5,411 nt of DNA, taken from NCBI GenBank assembly GCA_003158895.1, contig PMLO01000234.1, positions 1 to 5,411 on the forward strand, read 5' to 3'. The notes below the pieces were generated by a model. That model made no database searches. It worked only from the letters and a program-made list of their open reading frames with translations, and was not told where the DNA came from. The position numbers and the translations under genes are program-made. Positions 1-5,330 of the stretch are shown in pieces; the stretch's first letter is position 1; the number at the start of each line of letters is the position of its first letter. This DNA is from Propionibacteriaceae bacterium (GTDB lineage Bacteria; Actinomycetota; Actinomycetes; Propionibacteriales; Propionibacteriaceae).

Positions 1-1
1 G

Positions 2-1387
2 CTCTGCTACACGGGCGACATGCTGTCGCCCGGCGAGAAGCTGTACACGCTCGACTACTACCTGCACCTCGCCGAGCAGCTCGTCGGGGCCGGCGCGCAC
101 ATCCTCGCGATCAAGGACATGGCCGGCCTCCTGCGGGCGCCGGCAGCGAAGGTCCTTGTCCGCGCGCTGCGGGAGCGGTTCGACCTGCCCGTACACCTCC
201 ACACCCACGACACGGCCGGCGGCCAGCTCGCGACGCTGGTCGCGGCGATCGACGCCGGCGTCGACGCGGTCGACGTGGCCAACGCGGCGTGGGCCGGTAC
301 GACCAGCCAGGTCTCGATGTCGGCGCTCATCGCGGCGACCGACGGGACCGAGCGGGAGACGGGTCTGTCGCTGGAGGCCGCGGCGTCGCTCGAGCCGTAC
401 TTCGAAGCCGTACGCCTCCTGTACGGGCCGTTCGAGTCGGGGCTGCCTGGTCCGACCGGGCGCGTGTACCACCACGAGATCCCCGGCGGCCAGCTCTCGA
501 ACCTCCGTCAGCAGGCGATGTCGCTCGGGCTGGGGGACAGGTTCGAGGCGATCGAGGACATGTACGCGTCGGCCAACACGATCCTCGGCAACATCGTCAA
601 GGTGACGCCGTCGTCGAAGGTGGTCGGCGATCTCGCGCTGACCCTGGTCGGGGCGAACGCAGACCCGAAAGAGTTCGAGGCCAACCCCAGCGCGTACGAC
701 ATCCCGGAGTCGGTCATCGGCTTCCTCAACGGCGACCTCGGCGACCCTCCCGGCGGGTGGCCGGAGCCGTTCCGTACGAAGGCCCTGGCAGGGCGCGTCA
801 CGAAGCCGGTGGTCACCGAACTGTCGGCCGAGGACGAGGCGGCGCTCAAGACCGAGCCGCGACGTACGCTCAACCGGCTCCTCTTCCCCGGTCCGACGAA
901 GGACTACGAGGACGCGGTCGAGGAGTTCAGCGAGCTCATCGTGCTCACGACGAGGCAGTTCATGCACGGCATGGTCGTCGGCGTGGAGCACGAGGTGCCC
1001 ATCGAGCGCGGCAAGACGCTGCTCATGAGCCTGCACTCGATCGGCGAGCCCGACGAGCACGGCATGCGTCAGGTCGTCTGCCTCATGAACGGTCAGATGC
1101 GGGTGGTGACCGTACGGGACGAGTCCGTGAAGCCGACCGTGGCGGTCAAGGAGAAGGCCGACACGAAGAACAGCGGCCACGTACCGGCGCCGTTCGCCGG
1201 CGTCGTCACGCTCACGGTCGCCGAGGGCGACGTGGTCGAGGCGGGTCAGCCGGTCGCGACGATCGAAGCCATGAAGATGGAGGCCGCGATCACCACCCCT
1301 GTCGCCGGTACGGTCCAGCGCGTCGCCATCCACCATGCGCAGGCCGTGGAAGGCGGGGACCTCCTGGTCGTCGTCGCCCCCTCCTGA
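2..1387 (+). CDS. pyc: pyruvate carboxylase, C-terminal part (5' end outside window)
   Basis: Biotin-dependent cytosolic enzyme that carboxylates pyruvate to oxaloacetate (anaplerosis). The reading frame is already open at base 2 (LCYTGDMLSPGEKLYTLDYY), so the biotin carboxylase domain and the start of the carboxyltransferase domain lie upstream. Visible domains over 461 codons: end of the carboxyltransferase TIM barrel (about residues 1-175), with AIKDMAGLL (the family's metal-linked carbamylated lysine, codon 113-115) and HLHTHDT (metal-binding histidines, codons 200-202 and 206-208); the conserved PYC/OADA-type domain (about 185-390); and a biotinyl domain (about 390-461). The biotin motif EAMKMEA has its lysine at codon 1274-1276, 36 residues from the C-terminus, the usual spacing. 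The presence of TIM-barrel, linker and biotinyl parts in one chain fits single-chain pyruvate carboxylase; an oxaloacetate decarboxylase alpha subunit shares these domains, but the CYTGD and GPTKDYED-type motifs favour PYC. No frameshift seen. The TGA stop is followed 14 bases later by a perfect palindrome. Confidence 0.95.
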   Translation, partial: LCYTGDMLSPGEKLYTLDYYLHLAEQLVGAGAHILAIKDMAGLLRAPAAKVLVRALRERFDLPVHLHTHDTAGGQLATLVAAIDAGVDAVDVANAAWAGTTSQVSMSALIAATDGTERETGLSLEAAASLEPYFEAVRLLYGPFESGLPGPTGRVYHHEIPGGQLSNLRQQAMSLGLGDRFEAIEDMYASANTILGNIVKVTPSSKVVGDLALTLVGANADPKEFEANPSAYDIPESVIGFLNGDLGDPPGGWPEPFRTKALAGRVTKPVVTELSAEDEAALKTEPRRTLNRLLFPGPTKDYEDAVEEFSELIVLTTRQFMHGMVVGVEHEVPIERGKTLLMSLHSIGEPDEHGMRQVVCLMNGQMRVVTVRDESVKPTVAVKEKADTKNSGHVPAPFAGVVTLTVAEGDVVEAGQPVATIEAMKMEAAITTPVAGTVQRVAIHHAQAVEGGDLLVVVAPS

Positions 1388-1401
1388 TCCCCTTGGACCT
1401 G

Positions 1402-1435
1402 CGACCGGACAGGCATCCGGATGCCTGTCCGGTCG
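1402..1435 (+). terminator. perfect 34-bp palindrome, likely pyc terminator
   Basis: The arm CGACCGGACAGGCAT (1402-1416) is followed by CCGG and then by its exact reverse complement (1421-1435), giving a 15-bp GC-rich stem with a four-base loop. It begins 14 bases after the pyc stop. There is no T-run after it (ATCTGTCGACTCGG follows), which is common for actinobacterial intrinsic terminators. Because the whole element is a perfect palindrome it could also be a protein-binding site for the transporter gene 73 bp downstream, but its position after the stop favours termination. Confidence 0.75.
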
Positions 1436-1508
1436 ATCTGTCGACTCGGAGTTCACACGGCCCCGGGTGCAGGTGCGGCAGCCGAACGCCGCGCGACATG
1501 ATGTTCTC

Positions 1509-2552
1509 GTGACCGCCGCCTTGCGCAACCCTGGAGTAAGGGCCGCTCTGGCGTCGGCCGTGCTCTTCGGCGTCAGCGCGCCGCTGGCGAAGCTGTTGCT
1601 CGGCGACGTGAGCCCCTGGCTCCTGGCGGGGCTGCTCTACTGCGGGTCAGGGCTCGGTCTGTGGACGTACCGGCTGGTCACGCGCAAGGAGCACGTACGG
1701 GTCCAGCACAGCGATGTCGCGCCACTCATCGGGGCCGTCGTCGCGGGTGGAGTCGTCGCGCCCGTACTGCTCATGCTCGGTCTGTCCGCCATGCCCGCGT
1801 CGGGTGCATCACTGCTTCTCAACGCGGAAGCCGTCTTCACCGCGGTGCTCGCTTGGGTCGTGTTCCGCGAGCACATGGACCGCCGGATCCTGCTCGGGAT
1901 GATCGCGATCGTGCTCGGCGCGGGGGTGTTGAGCGTGCCGTACGGGGTCCAGCTAGGTACACCGCTGCCCGCCCTCGCGGTCCTCGGCGCGTGCCTGTTA
2001 TGGGGGCTCGACAACAACCTCACCCGTAAGGTCGTCCTCAACGACGCGACGTGGCTCGCAGCCGTCAAAGGTGCGGTGGCGGGGCCGGTGAACCTGGCGC
2101 TGGCTCTGGCGCTGGGCGCCAGGCTACCTGGCCTCGTGACGCTGGCTGGTTCGCTCGCGCTGGGCTTCGTCGCGTACGGGCTGAGCCTCGTCCTGTTCAT
2201 CCGGGCCTTGAGCGCGGTGGGTACGGCGCGGGCCGGCGCGTACTTCGCTGTCGCGCCGTTCGTCGGGGCGGTGGTCTCGATCGCCCTGGGTGAGCCGATC
2301 ACGTGGTCGCTGGTCGTGGCGGGCGCGCTCATGGGAGTCGGCGTCTGGCTCCACCTCACCGAGCGGCACGAGCACGAGCACACCCATGAGGCCATCACCC
2401 ACACGCACCTGCACACCCACGACGCCCACCACCAGCACGAGCATGCCGAGCCGGTGCCCGCGGGCACCTGGCACAGCCACGCGCACACCCACGAGGCCAT
2501 CACCCACACCCACGAGCACTACCCCGACATCCACCATCGCCACTGGCACTGA
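1509..2552 (+). CDS. EamA/DMT-superfamily transporter with histidine-rich C-terminal tail
   Basis: Integral membrane transporter of 347 residues. Two EamA-type halves are visible: hydrophobic helices from about residue 11 to 146, opening with the typical ASAVLFGVSAPLAKLLL, and about 152 to 281, opening with LAVLGACLLWGLDNNLTRK; ten helices in total is the family norm. Family members export amino acids, nucleobases, sugars or drugs; the substrate here cannot be read from the sequence. After the last helix (GALMGVGVWLHL) comes a tail, residues 282-347, with 24 histidines in HxH and HH patterns, like metal-binding loops of cation-diffusion transporters. That suggests Zn, Ni or Co binding, but this is inference. 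GTG at 1509 is chosen as start because it sits just before the first helix; the frame is open further upstream (to ATG 1335), but that would overlap pyc and its terminator and add a non-membrane leader. I see no Shine-Dalgarno site before the GTG, so the mRNA may be leaderless. It ends six bases before a long inverted repeat and converges on mmuM. Confidence 0.88.
   Translation: MTAALRNPGVRAALASAVLFGVSAPLAKLLLGDVSPWLLAGLLYCGSGLGLWTYRLVTRKEHVRVQHSDVAPLIGAVVAGGVVAPVLLMLGLSAMPASGASLLLNAEAVFTAVLAWVVFREHMDRRILLGMIAIVLGAGVLSVPYGVQLGTPLPALAVLGACLLWGLDNNLTRKVVLNDATWLAAVKGAVAGPVNLALALALGARLPGLVTLAGSLALGFVAYGLSLVLFIRALSAVGTARAGAYFAVAPFVGAVVSIALGEPITWSLVVAGALMGVGVWLHLTERHEHEHTHEAITHTHLHTHDAHHQHEHAEPVPAGTWHSHAHTHEAITHTHEHYPDIHHRHWH
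2379..2513 (+). repeat. in-frame 30-bp direct repeat encoding HTHEAITHTH
   Basis: Copies at 2379-2408 and 2484-2513 differ at only two bases, both third codon positions, and encode the same ten residues, HTHEAITHTH. They lie 105 bp (35 codons) apart in the same frame inside the His-rich tail of the transporter. This suggests that the tail grew by duplication of a short metal-binding unit, or that the two units are held alike by selection. Confidence 0.85.
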
Positions 2553-2558
2553 GCTGTA

Positions 2559-2641
2559 CAGACGGACGTACCGATCGGCCCCGCACAGACGCGTCCACGC
2601 GTGGCGCAGGCCGACAAGAGCGCGTTAGGTACGTTCGTCTG
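2559..2641. terminator. nested inverted repeat between convergent genes, likely bidirectional terminator
   Basis: An outer 14-bp stem pairs 2559-2572 (CAGACGGACGTACC) with 2628-2641 (GGTACGTTCGTCTG), with a single G-T wobble at 2565/2635. Inside it, TCGGCC (2575-2580) pairs with GGCCGA (2609-2614), and within that lies the perfect palindrome CCACGCGTGG (2595-2604). The element starts six bases after the transporter stop and ends six bases before the mmuM stop on the other strand, so it fills the 95-bp convergent gap. The position suggests termination in both directions. There is no T-run. The wobble makes the stem slightly better on the + strand RNA; on the - strand RNA that pair is a C-A mismatch. 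Confidence 0.65.
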
Positions 2642-2647
2642 ACTCGG

Positions 2648-3538
2648 TCATGCTCCCAATGCCGCCAGCGCCGTGATCGTGGCCGGGCCGATGCGGCAGC
2701 AGCCACCCAGGTGCTCTGCTCCCGCGGCACGCCAGGCGGGAACAAACGCGAGGTCGTACGAGCTCGTACCGACCCATGCGTGGTTGTCCGCGTCCCAGGT
2801 CTCGCCGGCGTTGGGGTAGGCGATGGCGGGTTTGCCGGACGTGGCCACGGCGATCTCCACCGCGGCAAGGACATCCGCGGGAGCGCAGCAGTTCACACCG
2901 GTGGCGATGATCGCGTCGACACCGGCGGCAACGGCGAACGCCTCCTCGAACGACTGGCCGGCCCGGGTGCGGCCGTCGACGATCGTGTACGAGAGCCACG
3001 CCGGTGCGCCGTACTCGTCGATCAGCTCTGCCAGCACCGCCGCCTCGTCGACGTCGGGGATCGTCTCGACGGCGAGCAGGTCCGGCTCGGCGCTGAGCAG
3101 CAGCTCGATCCGCGGACGGTGGAAGTCGCGCAGCTGGGTGGCTGTGAGCCCGTACCGGCCGCGATACTCGGAGCCATCGCCGAGCACGGCACCGTACGGG
3201 CCGACGGAGGCCGCGACTTTGGCGCCGGGGAAGCCTGAGGCCGCCTCGCGCGCGAGCTGCACCGACCGTACGATCAGGCGCTCAGCCTCCCCCTCGCTCA
3301 GACCCGCCGCCGCGAACCCACCCACCGACGCCTGATAGCTGGCGGTGGTCGCCACCTGGGCGCCGGCGTCGAAGTAGGCGCGATGTACGGCGACGATCTC
3401 GGACGGTGCATCCCGCAGCAGCCGCGCCGTCCAGAGGTCGTCGGCGAGCACATGTCCCCGGTCAGCCAGTGCGTTGGACAGTCCGCCATCGATGATCACG
3501 AGCCAATTCTGGTACCGGACGGCCACCCCGTCGTACAT
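2648..3538 (-). CDS. mmuM: homocysteine S-methyltransferase (MmuM type)
   Basis: Cytosolic zinc enzyme of 296 residues, the usual length, that transfers a methyl group from S-methylmethionine (or S-adenosylmethionine) to homocysteine to give methionine. The family features run in order: IIDGGLSNALADRG (about 15-28), the homocysteine-binding strand of the barrel; LWTARLL (35-41); TTASYQASVGGF (64-75); VETIPDVDEA (158-166); GVNCC (214-218) carrying the first zinc cysteine; YPNAGETWD (241-249); and GGCCRIGP (278-285) with the other two zinc cysteines (280, 281). All three ligands are present. There is no cobalamin or folate domain, so it is not MetH. The ATG at 3538 gives an N-terminus close to family length but has only a weak AGG upstream; the GTG five codons in (position 3526) is a possible alternative start. 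It is on the same strand as ald but 314 bp beyond it, with terminator-like structure between, so it probably has its own promoter. Confidence 0.93.
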   Translation of the reverse strand: MYDGVAVRYQNWLVIIDGGLSNALADRGHVLADDLWTARLLRDAPSEIVAVHRAYFDAGAQVATTASYQASVGGFAAAGLSEGEAERLIVRSVQLAREAASGFPGAKVAASVGPYGAVLGDGSEYRGRYGLTATQLRDFHRPRIELLLSAEPDLLAVETIPDVDEAAVLAELIDEYGAPAWLSYTIVDGRTRAGQSFEEAFAVAAGVDAIIATGVNCCAPADVLAAVEIAVATSGKPAIAYPNAGETWDADNHAWVGTSSYDLAFVPAWRAAGAEHLGGCCRIGPATITALAALGA

Positions 3539-3619
3539 GTGCCAAACCTGTGGCTGACGTGAGAGTTCTCTAGGGATGACTACGGATGGAGGGAGGGATT
3601 GTTTACCTTCTTCTCAGGC

Positions 3620-3656
3620 GGGATCTGGTGGCAGATCCCACGGCCGGGGGACCGTG
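3620..3656. repeat. two adjacent small hairpins upstream of mmuM
   Basis: GGGATCTG (3620-3627) pairs perfectly with CAGATCCC (3632-3639) around a GTGG loop. CACGG (3639-3643) pairs with CCGTG (3652-3656) immediately beside it. On the mmuM strand they lie about 80-120 bases before the start codon, where they could be part of a 5' leader or an operator. I could not match them to SAM, SAH or cobalamin riboswitch cores. The rest of 3539-3758 shows no gene I can support. Confidence 0.4.
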
Positions 3657-3758
3657 CAAAGGGCGCCAAACGAGCGCGCGACGCAGTATCGAGGTCGTGA
3701 CCACATCGACGGGATGCGTCGGTGGGTCACGGCCTCGGCGCTTTTCAGGGCCAGGCAG

Positions 3759-3846
3759 GATCCGGGGTCTTCGCTGCTTCGTGGGCCAGTGGGCCGCCGG
3801 ATCCGGCGGCCCCACTACCTCGCACTGTGCGGCGAAGACCTGGATC
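3759..3846 (-). terminator. large composite stem after ald, likely terminator
   Basis: The outer stem pairs GATCC (3759-3763) with GGATC (3842-3846) and, after a small internal bulge, GGTCTTCGCTGC (3766-3777) with GCGGCGAAGACC (3829-3840, one G-T pair). Within it is a perfect 22-bp palindrome at 3791-3812 (half-arm GGGCCGCCGGA), extended by AGT (3788-3790) against ACT (3814-3816) with one bulged C. The structure begins six bases after the ald stop on the minus strand. Position and GC-rich pairing suggest an ald terminator that isolates it from mmuM; no T-run follows. The inner palindrome alone would be enough for a hairpin; the outer stem is unusually long for a terminator. Confidence 0.65.
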
Positions 3847-3852
3847 TCCTCG

Positions 3853-4968
3853 TCAGAGCAGCGACGCCACCGGGCGGCTCTCGAGGCCGAAGGCCTCCGC
3901 CACCGCCGCGTACGTGACCTCGCCGGCGTGCGTGTTGAGGCCCTTGGCGAGAGCCGGGTCCGCGCGCAGCGCGTCCCGCCAGCCGAGCTCGGCGAGCTTC
4001 ATCACGTACGGGAGGGTGGCGTTCGTGAGCGCCCAGGTCGAGGTCTGCGGTACAGCCCCTGGCATGTTGGCGACGCAGTAGAACGTCGAGTTGTGGACCG
4101 AGAACGTCGGCTCGGCATGCGTGGTCGGGTGCGAGTCCTCGAAGCAGCCGCCCTGGTCGATCGCGACGTCGACGAGCACCGAACCCGGCCTCATCTGCGC
4201 AACGAGTGCGTTCGTCACGAGCTTCGGGGCGAGGGCGCCAGGGATGAGCACCGTACCGATCACCATGTCCGCGTCGAGGACCTCGCGCTGGATCGCCAGC
4301 GAGCTGGACGCGATCTGGCGTACGCGGTTCCCGTACCGCCAGAAGCTCATCCGCAGCTTGTCCAGGTCGGTGTCGAGCAGCGTGACCTCGGCGCCCATGC
4401 CGAGCGCGATGTTGGCCGCGTTCTGCCCGGCGGTACCGGCACCCAGGATGACGACCTTCGCGTTCGCCACACCGCCGACGCCGCCCATGAGGACGCCGAT
4501 GCCGCCCTCGGGCTTCATCATCGCGTGCGCACCGACCTGCGGGGCGAGGCAGCCGGCGACCTCGCTCATCGGGTACAGCAGGGGCAGCAGACCGCTCGGC
4601 AGCTGCACGGTCTCGTACGCGATCCCTGTCGTGCCCGCACTCAGCAGCGCCTCGGTGCCCTCGCGGTCCGCGGCGAGGTGGAGGTACGTGAAGAGCGTGA
4701 GGTCCTTGCGCAGCCGGTGGTACTCGCTGGCGATGGGCTCCTTGACCTTGAGCACGATCTCGCCGGACGCCCACGTGGCGTCAGCGCCTTCGACGATCTG
4801 AGCTCCGTAGGCGACGAAATCGTCGTCGCTCAGCGACGAGCCGATGCCCGCGCCCGATTGGATGAAGACCTCGTGGCCGGCTCGTACGAGCTCGTTGACG
4901 CCCACGGGCGTGATGGCTACGCGAAACTCGTTGTTCTTGACTTCGCTGGGTACGGCGATGCGGGTCAT
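3853..4968 (-). CDS. ald: alanine dehydrogenase
   Basis: NAD-dependent cytosolic enzyme that interconverts L-alanine with pyruvate and ammonia; members also reduce glyoxylate to glycine. The length, 371 residues, equals that of the mycobacterial enzyme as I remember it. Expected active-site residues are all present: Arg16 in KNNEFRVAITP, Lys76 in VLKVKEP, His97 in FTYLHLAA and Asp271 in VDVAIDQGGCFE. The NAD-binding Rossmann fold has GAGTAG (176-181) followed by the acidic residue Asp199 in LLDTD. Other family blocks are GIAYETVQ (115-122), PMSEVAG (133-139), FYCVANMPGAVP and LTNATLPYV. The absence of further domains rules out the related transhydrogenase alpha subunit. The ATG at 4968 is supported by an AAGGAGA four to five bases upstream and by the family N-terminus MTRIAVPSE. 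It is divergent from rpsF across a 362-bp region full of inverted repeats and is followed by a composite stem. Confidence 0.97.
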   Translation of the reverse strand: MTRIAVPSEVKNNEFRVAITPVGVNELVRAGHEVFIQSGAGIGSSLSDDDFVAYGAQIVEGADATWASGEIVLKVKEPIASEYHRLRKDLTLFTYLHLAADREGTEALLSAGTTGIAYETVQLPSGLLPLLYPMSEVAGCLAPQVGAHAMMKPEGGIGVLMGGVGGVANAKVVILGAGTAGQNAANIALGMGAEVTLLDTDLDKLRMSFWRYGNRVRQIASSSLAIQREVLDADMVIGTVLIPGALAPKLVTNALVAQMRPGSVLVDVAIDQGGCFEDSHPTTHAEPTFSVHNSTFYCVANMPGAVPQTSTWALTNATLPYVMKLAELGWRDALRADPALAKGLNTHAGEVTYAAVAEAFGLESRPVASLL

Positions 4969-4971
4969 GGG

Positions 4972-4978
4972 TCTCCTT
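4972..4978 (-). promoter_or_regulatory. ribosome binding site of ald
   Basis: On the minus strand AAGGAGA is followed by CCC and then the ATG at 4968. The GGAG core is four bases from the start codon, a little close but acceptable. It is a much clearer site than the ones before the transporter or mmuM, and it fixes the ald start. Confidence 0.8.
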
Positions 4979-4991
4979 GGTCTGAGCGCGA

Positions 4992-5017
4992 CACCGGCAT
5001 TTGATCATGCGCCGGTG
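4992..5017. promoter_or_regulatory. inverted repeat in the ald 5' region, candidate operator or leader hairpin
   Basis: CACCGGCAT (4992-5000) pairs with ATGC..CGGTG (5007-5017), the right arm carrying a two-base insertion, around the centre TTGATC. A perfect alternative pairing is CACCGGC with GCCGGTG (4992-4998 / 5011-5017). It is 24 bases upstream of the ald start codon, so it is either a repressor/activator site or, if transcribed, a 5'UTR hairpin beside the ribosome binding site. Lrp/AsnC-type regulators (AldR) control ald in other actinobacteria, but I see no firm match to a known site. Confidence 0.45.
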
Positions 5018-5038
5018 CGCGGGATGCACGGGGGGCCC

Positions 5039-5079
5039 CTCAAGAGACTCATCCTCAACATGAGGCTTCTCTTCTTGAG
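5039..5079. repeat. nested inverted repeat in the ald-rpsF intergenic region
   Basis: CTCAAGA (5039-5045) pairs with TCTTGAG (5073-5079), enclosing CCTCA-ACA-TGAGG (5053-5065). The 8-bp palindrome GGGGCCCC (5032-5039) adjoins it. The stretch is clearly lower in GC than its surroundings. It would fold on either strand. It lies 71-111 bases upstream of the ald start, where leader or operator function is possible, but no promoter elements could be assigned with confidence. Confidence 0.45.
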
Positions 5080-5130
5080 ACCACAAGCCGGGTGTGGATC
5101 GGCGAACATACACATGCAGCCGAAAGGCAC

Positions 5131-5182
5131 GCCGGGGCTGCAGGACTTCGTTCCGACTTGGGGGGAGCCCTGCAGCCTCGGT
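5131..5182. repeat. 14-bp inverted repeat containing two CTGCAG sites
   Basis: GCCGGGGCTGCAGG (5131-5144) pairs with CCTGCAGCCTCGGT (5169-5182), nine central pairs being perfect (GGCTGCAGG / CCTGCAGCC) and two being G-T. The loop is 24 bases. It lies about midway between the divergent ald and rpsF starts. It could be two binding half-sites, or a hairpin in a transcript of either direction. Confidence 0.5.
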
Positions 5183-5198
5183 AGTACTACCAGCTGGT
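5180..5198. promoter_or_regulatory. two overlapping palindromes, candidate operator upstream of rpsF
   Basis: GGTAGTACTACC (5180-5191) is a perfect 12-bp palindrome and ACCAGCTGGT (5189-5198) a perfect 10-bp one; they share ACC. The result is three alternating half-sites of the form GGT/ACC/GGT in 19 bp. A possible -35/-10 pair, TTGGGG (5158-5163) and TAGTAC (5182-5187) with 18-bp spacing, overlaps it, so a bound protein could block that promoter. The promoter match is weak. Confidence 0.4.
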
Positions 5199-5215
5199 TC
5201 GACAATGCGCGGCGG

Positions 5216-5237
5216 CGACGACTACCCTGGGTCGTCG
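5216..5237 (+). repeat. 7-bp hairpin in the rpsF upstream region
   Basis: CGACGAC (5216-5222) pairs perfectly with GTCGTCG (5231-5237) around the loop TACCCTGG. The loop also contains TACCCT, which fits the loose actinobacterial -10 pattern TAnnnT. Whether it works as DNA or as RNA cannot be told here. Confidence 0.35.
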
Positions 5238-5274
5238 GCCGTTCCGCAGATCGGGACTGAGCCGCTGCATCCGC

Positions 5275-5319
5275 CCTCCTGCCACGGGACACGCTCGTGG
5301 CCGCGAAGACCAGAGGAGG
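5275..5319 (+). promoter_or_regulatory. rpsF leader with possible Shine-Dalgarno-sequestering fold
   Basis: The rpsF Shine-Dalgarno AGGAGG (5314-5319) is exactly complementary to CCTCCT (5275-5280). Directly next to CCTCCT is a 6-bp hairpin, GCCACG (5281-5286) with CGTGGC (5296-5301). Folding would bring the two together and hide the ribosome binding site. S6 with S18 is known to bind the rpsF mRNA leader in many bacteria, so translational feedback is plausible, but I could not confidently identify the published S6:S18 motif here. The spacing from GGAGG to ATG is 11 bases, somewhat long. Confidence 0.45.
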
Positions 5320-5330
5320 TTGATTCGCGC

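Noticed and set aside
1335..1508. Extended transporter start at ATG 1335
   Set aside because: It would overlap the pyc C-terminus and translate through the terminator palindrome; the added 58 residues do not look like part of an EamA protein.
3539..3760. SAM-, SAH- or cobalamin-riboswitch before mmuM
   Set aside because: Conserved core sequences of these classes were looked for by eye on the mmuM strand and not found.
3603..3815. 70-codon minus-strand frame between ald and mmuM
   Set aside because: Low-complexity Pro/Arg content, no ribosome binding site, and it runs into the terminator structure.
3586..5004. Long + strand open frame opposite ald
   Set aside because: It is the antisense shadow of a well-conserved ald; Arg/Asp/His-rich composition typical of high-GC shadow frames.
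5189..5212. GGTTCGA reminiscent of a tRNA T-loop
   Set aside because: The flanking five-base arms do not pair and no acceptor or anticodon stem is present.
5024..5260. Open frame of 78 codons on the + strand between ald and rpsF
   Set aside because: No ribosome binding site, no recognisable family, mixed third-position bases unlike the neighbouring genes, and it overlaps several inverted repeats.
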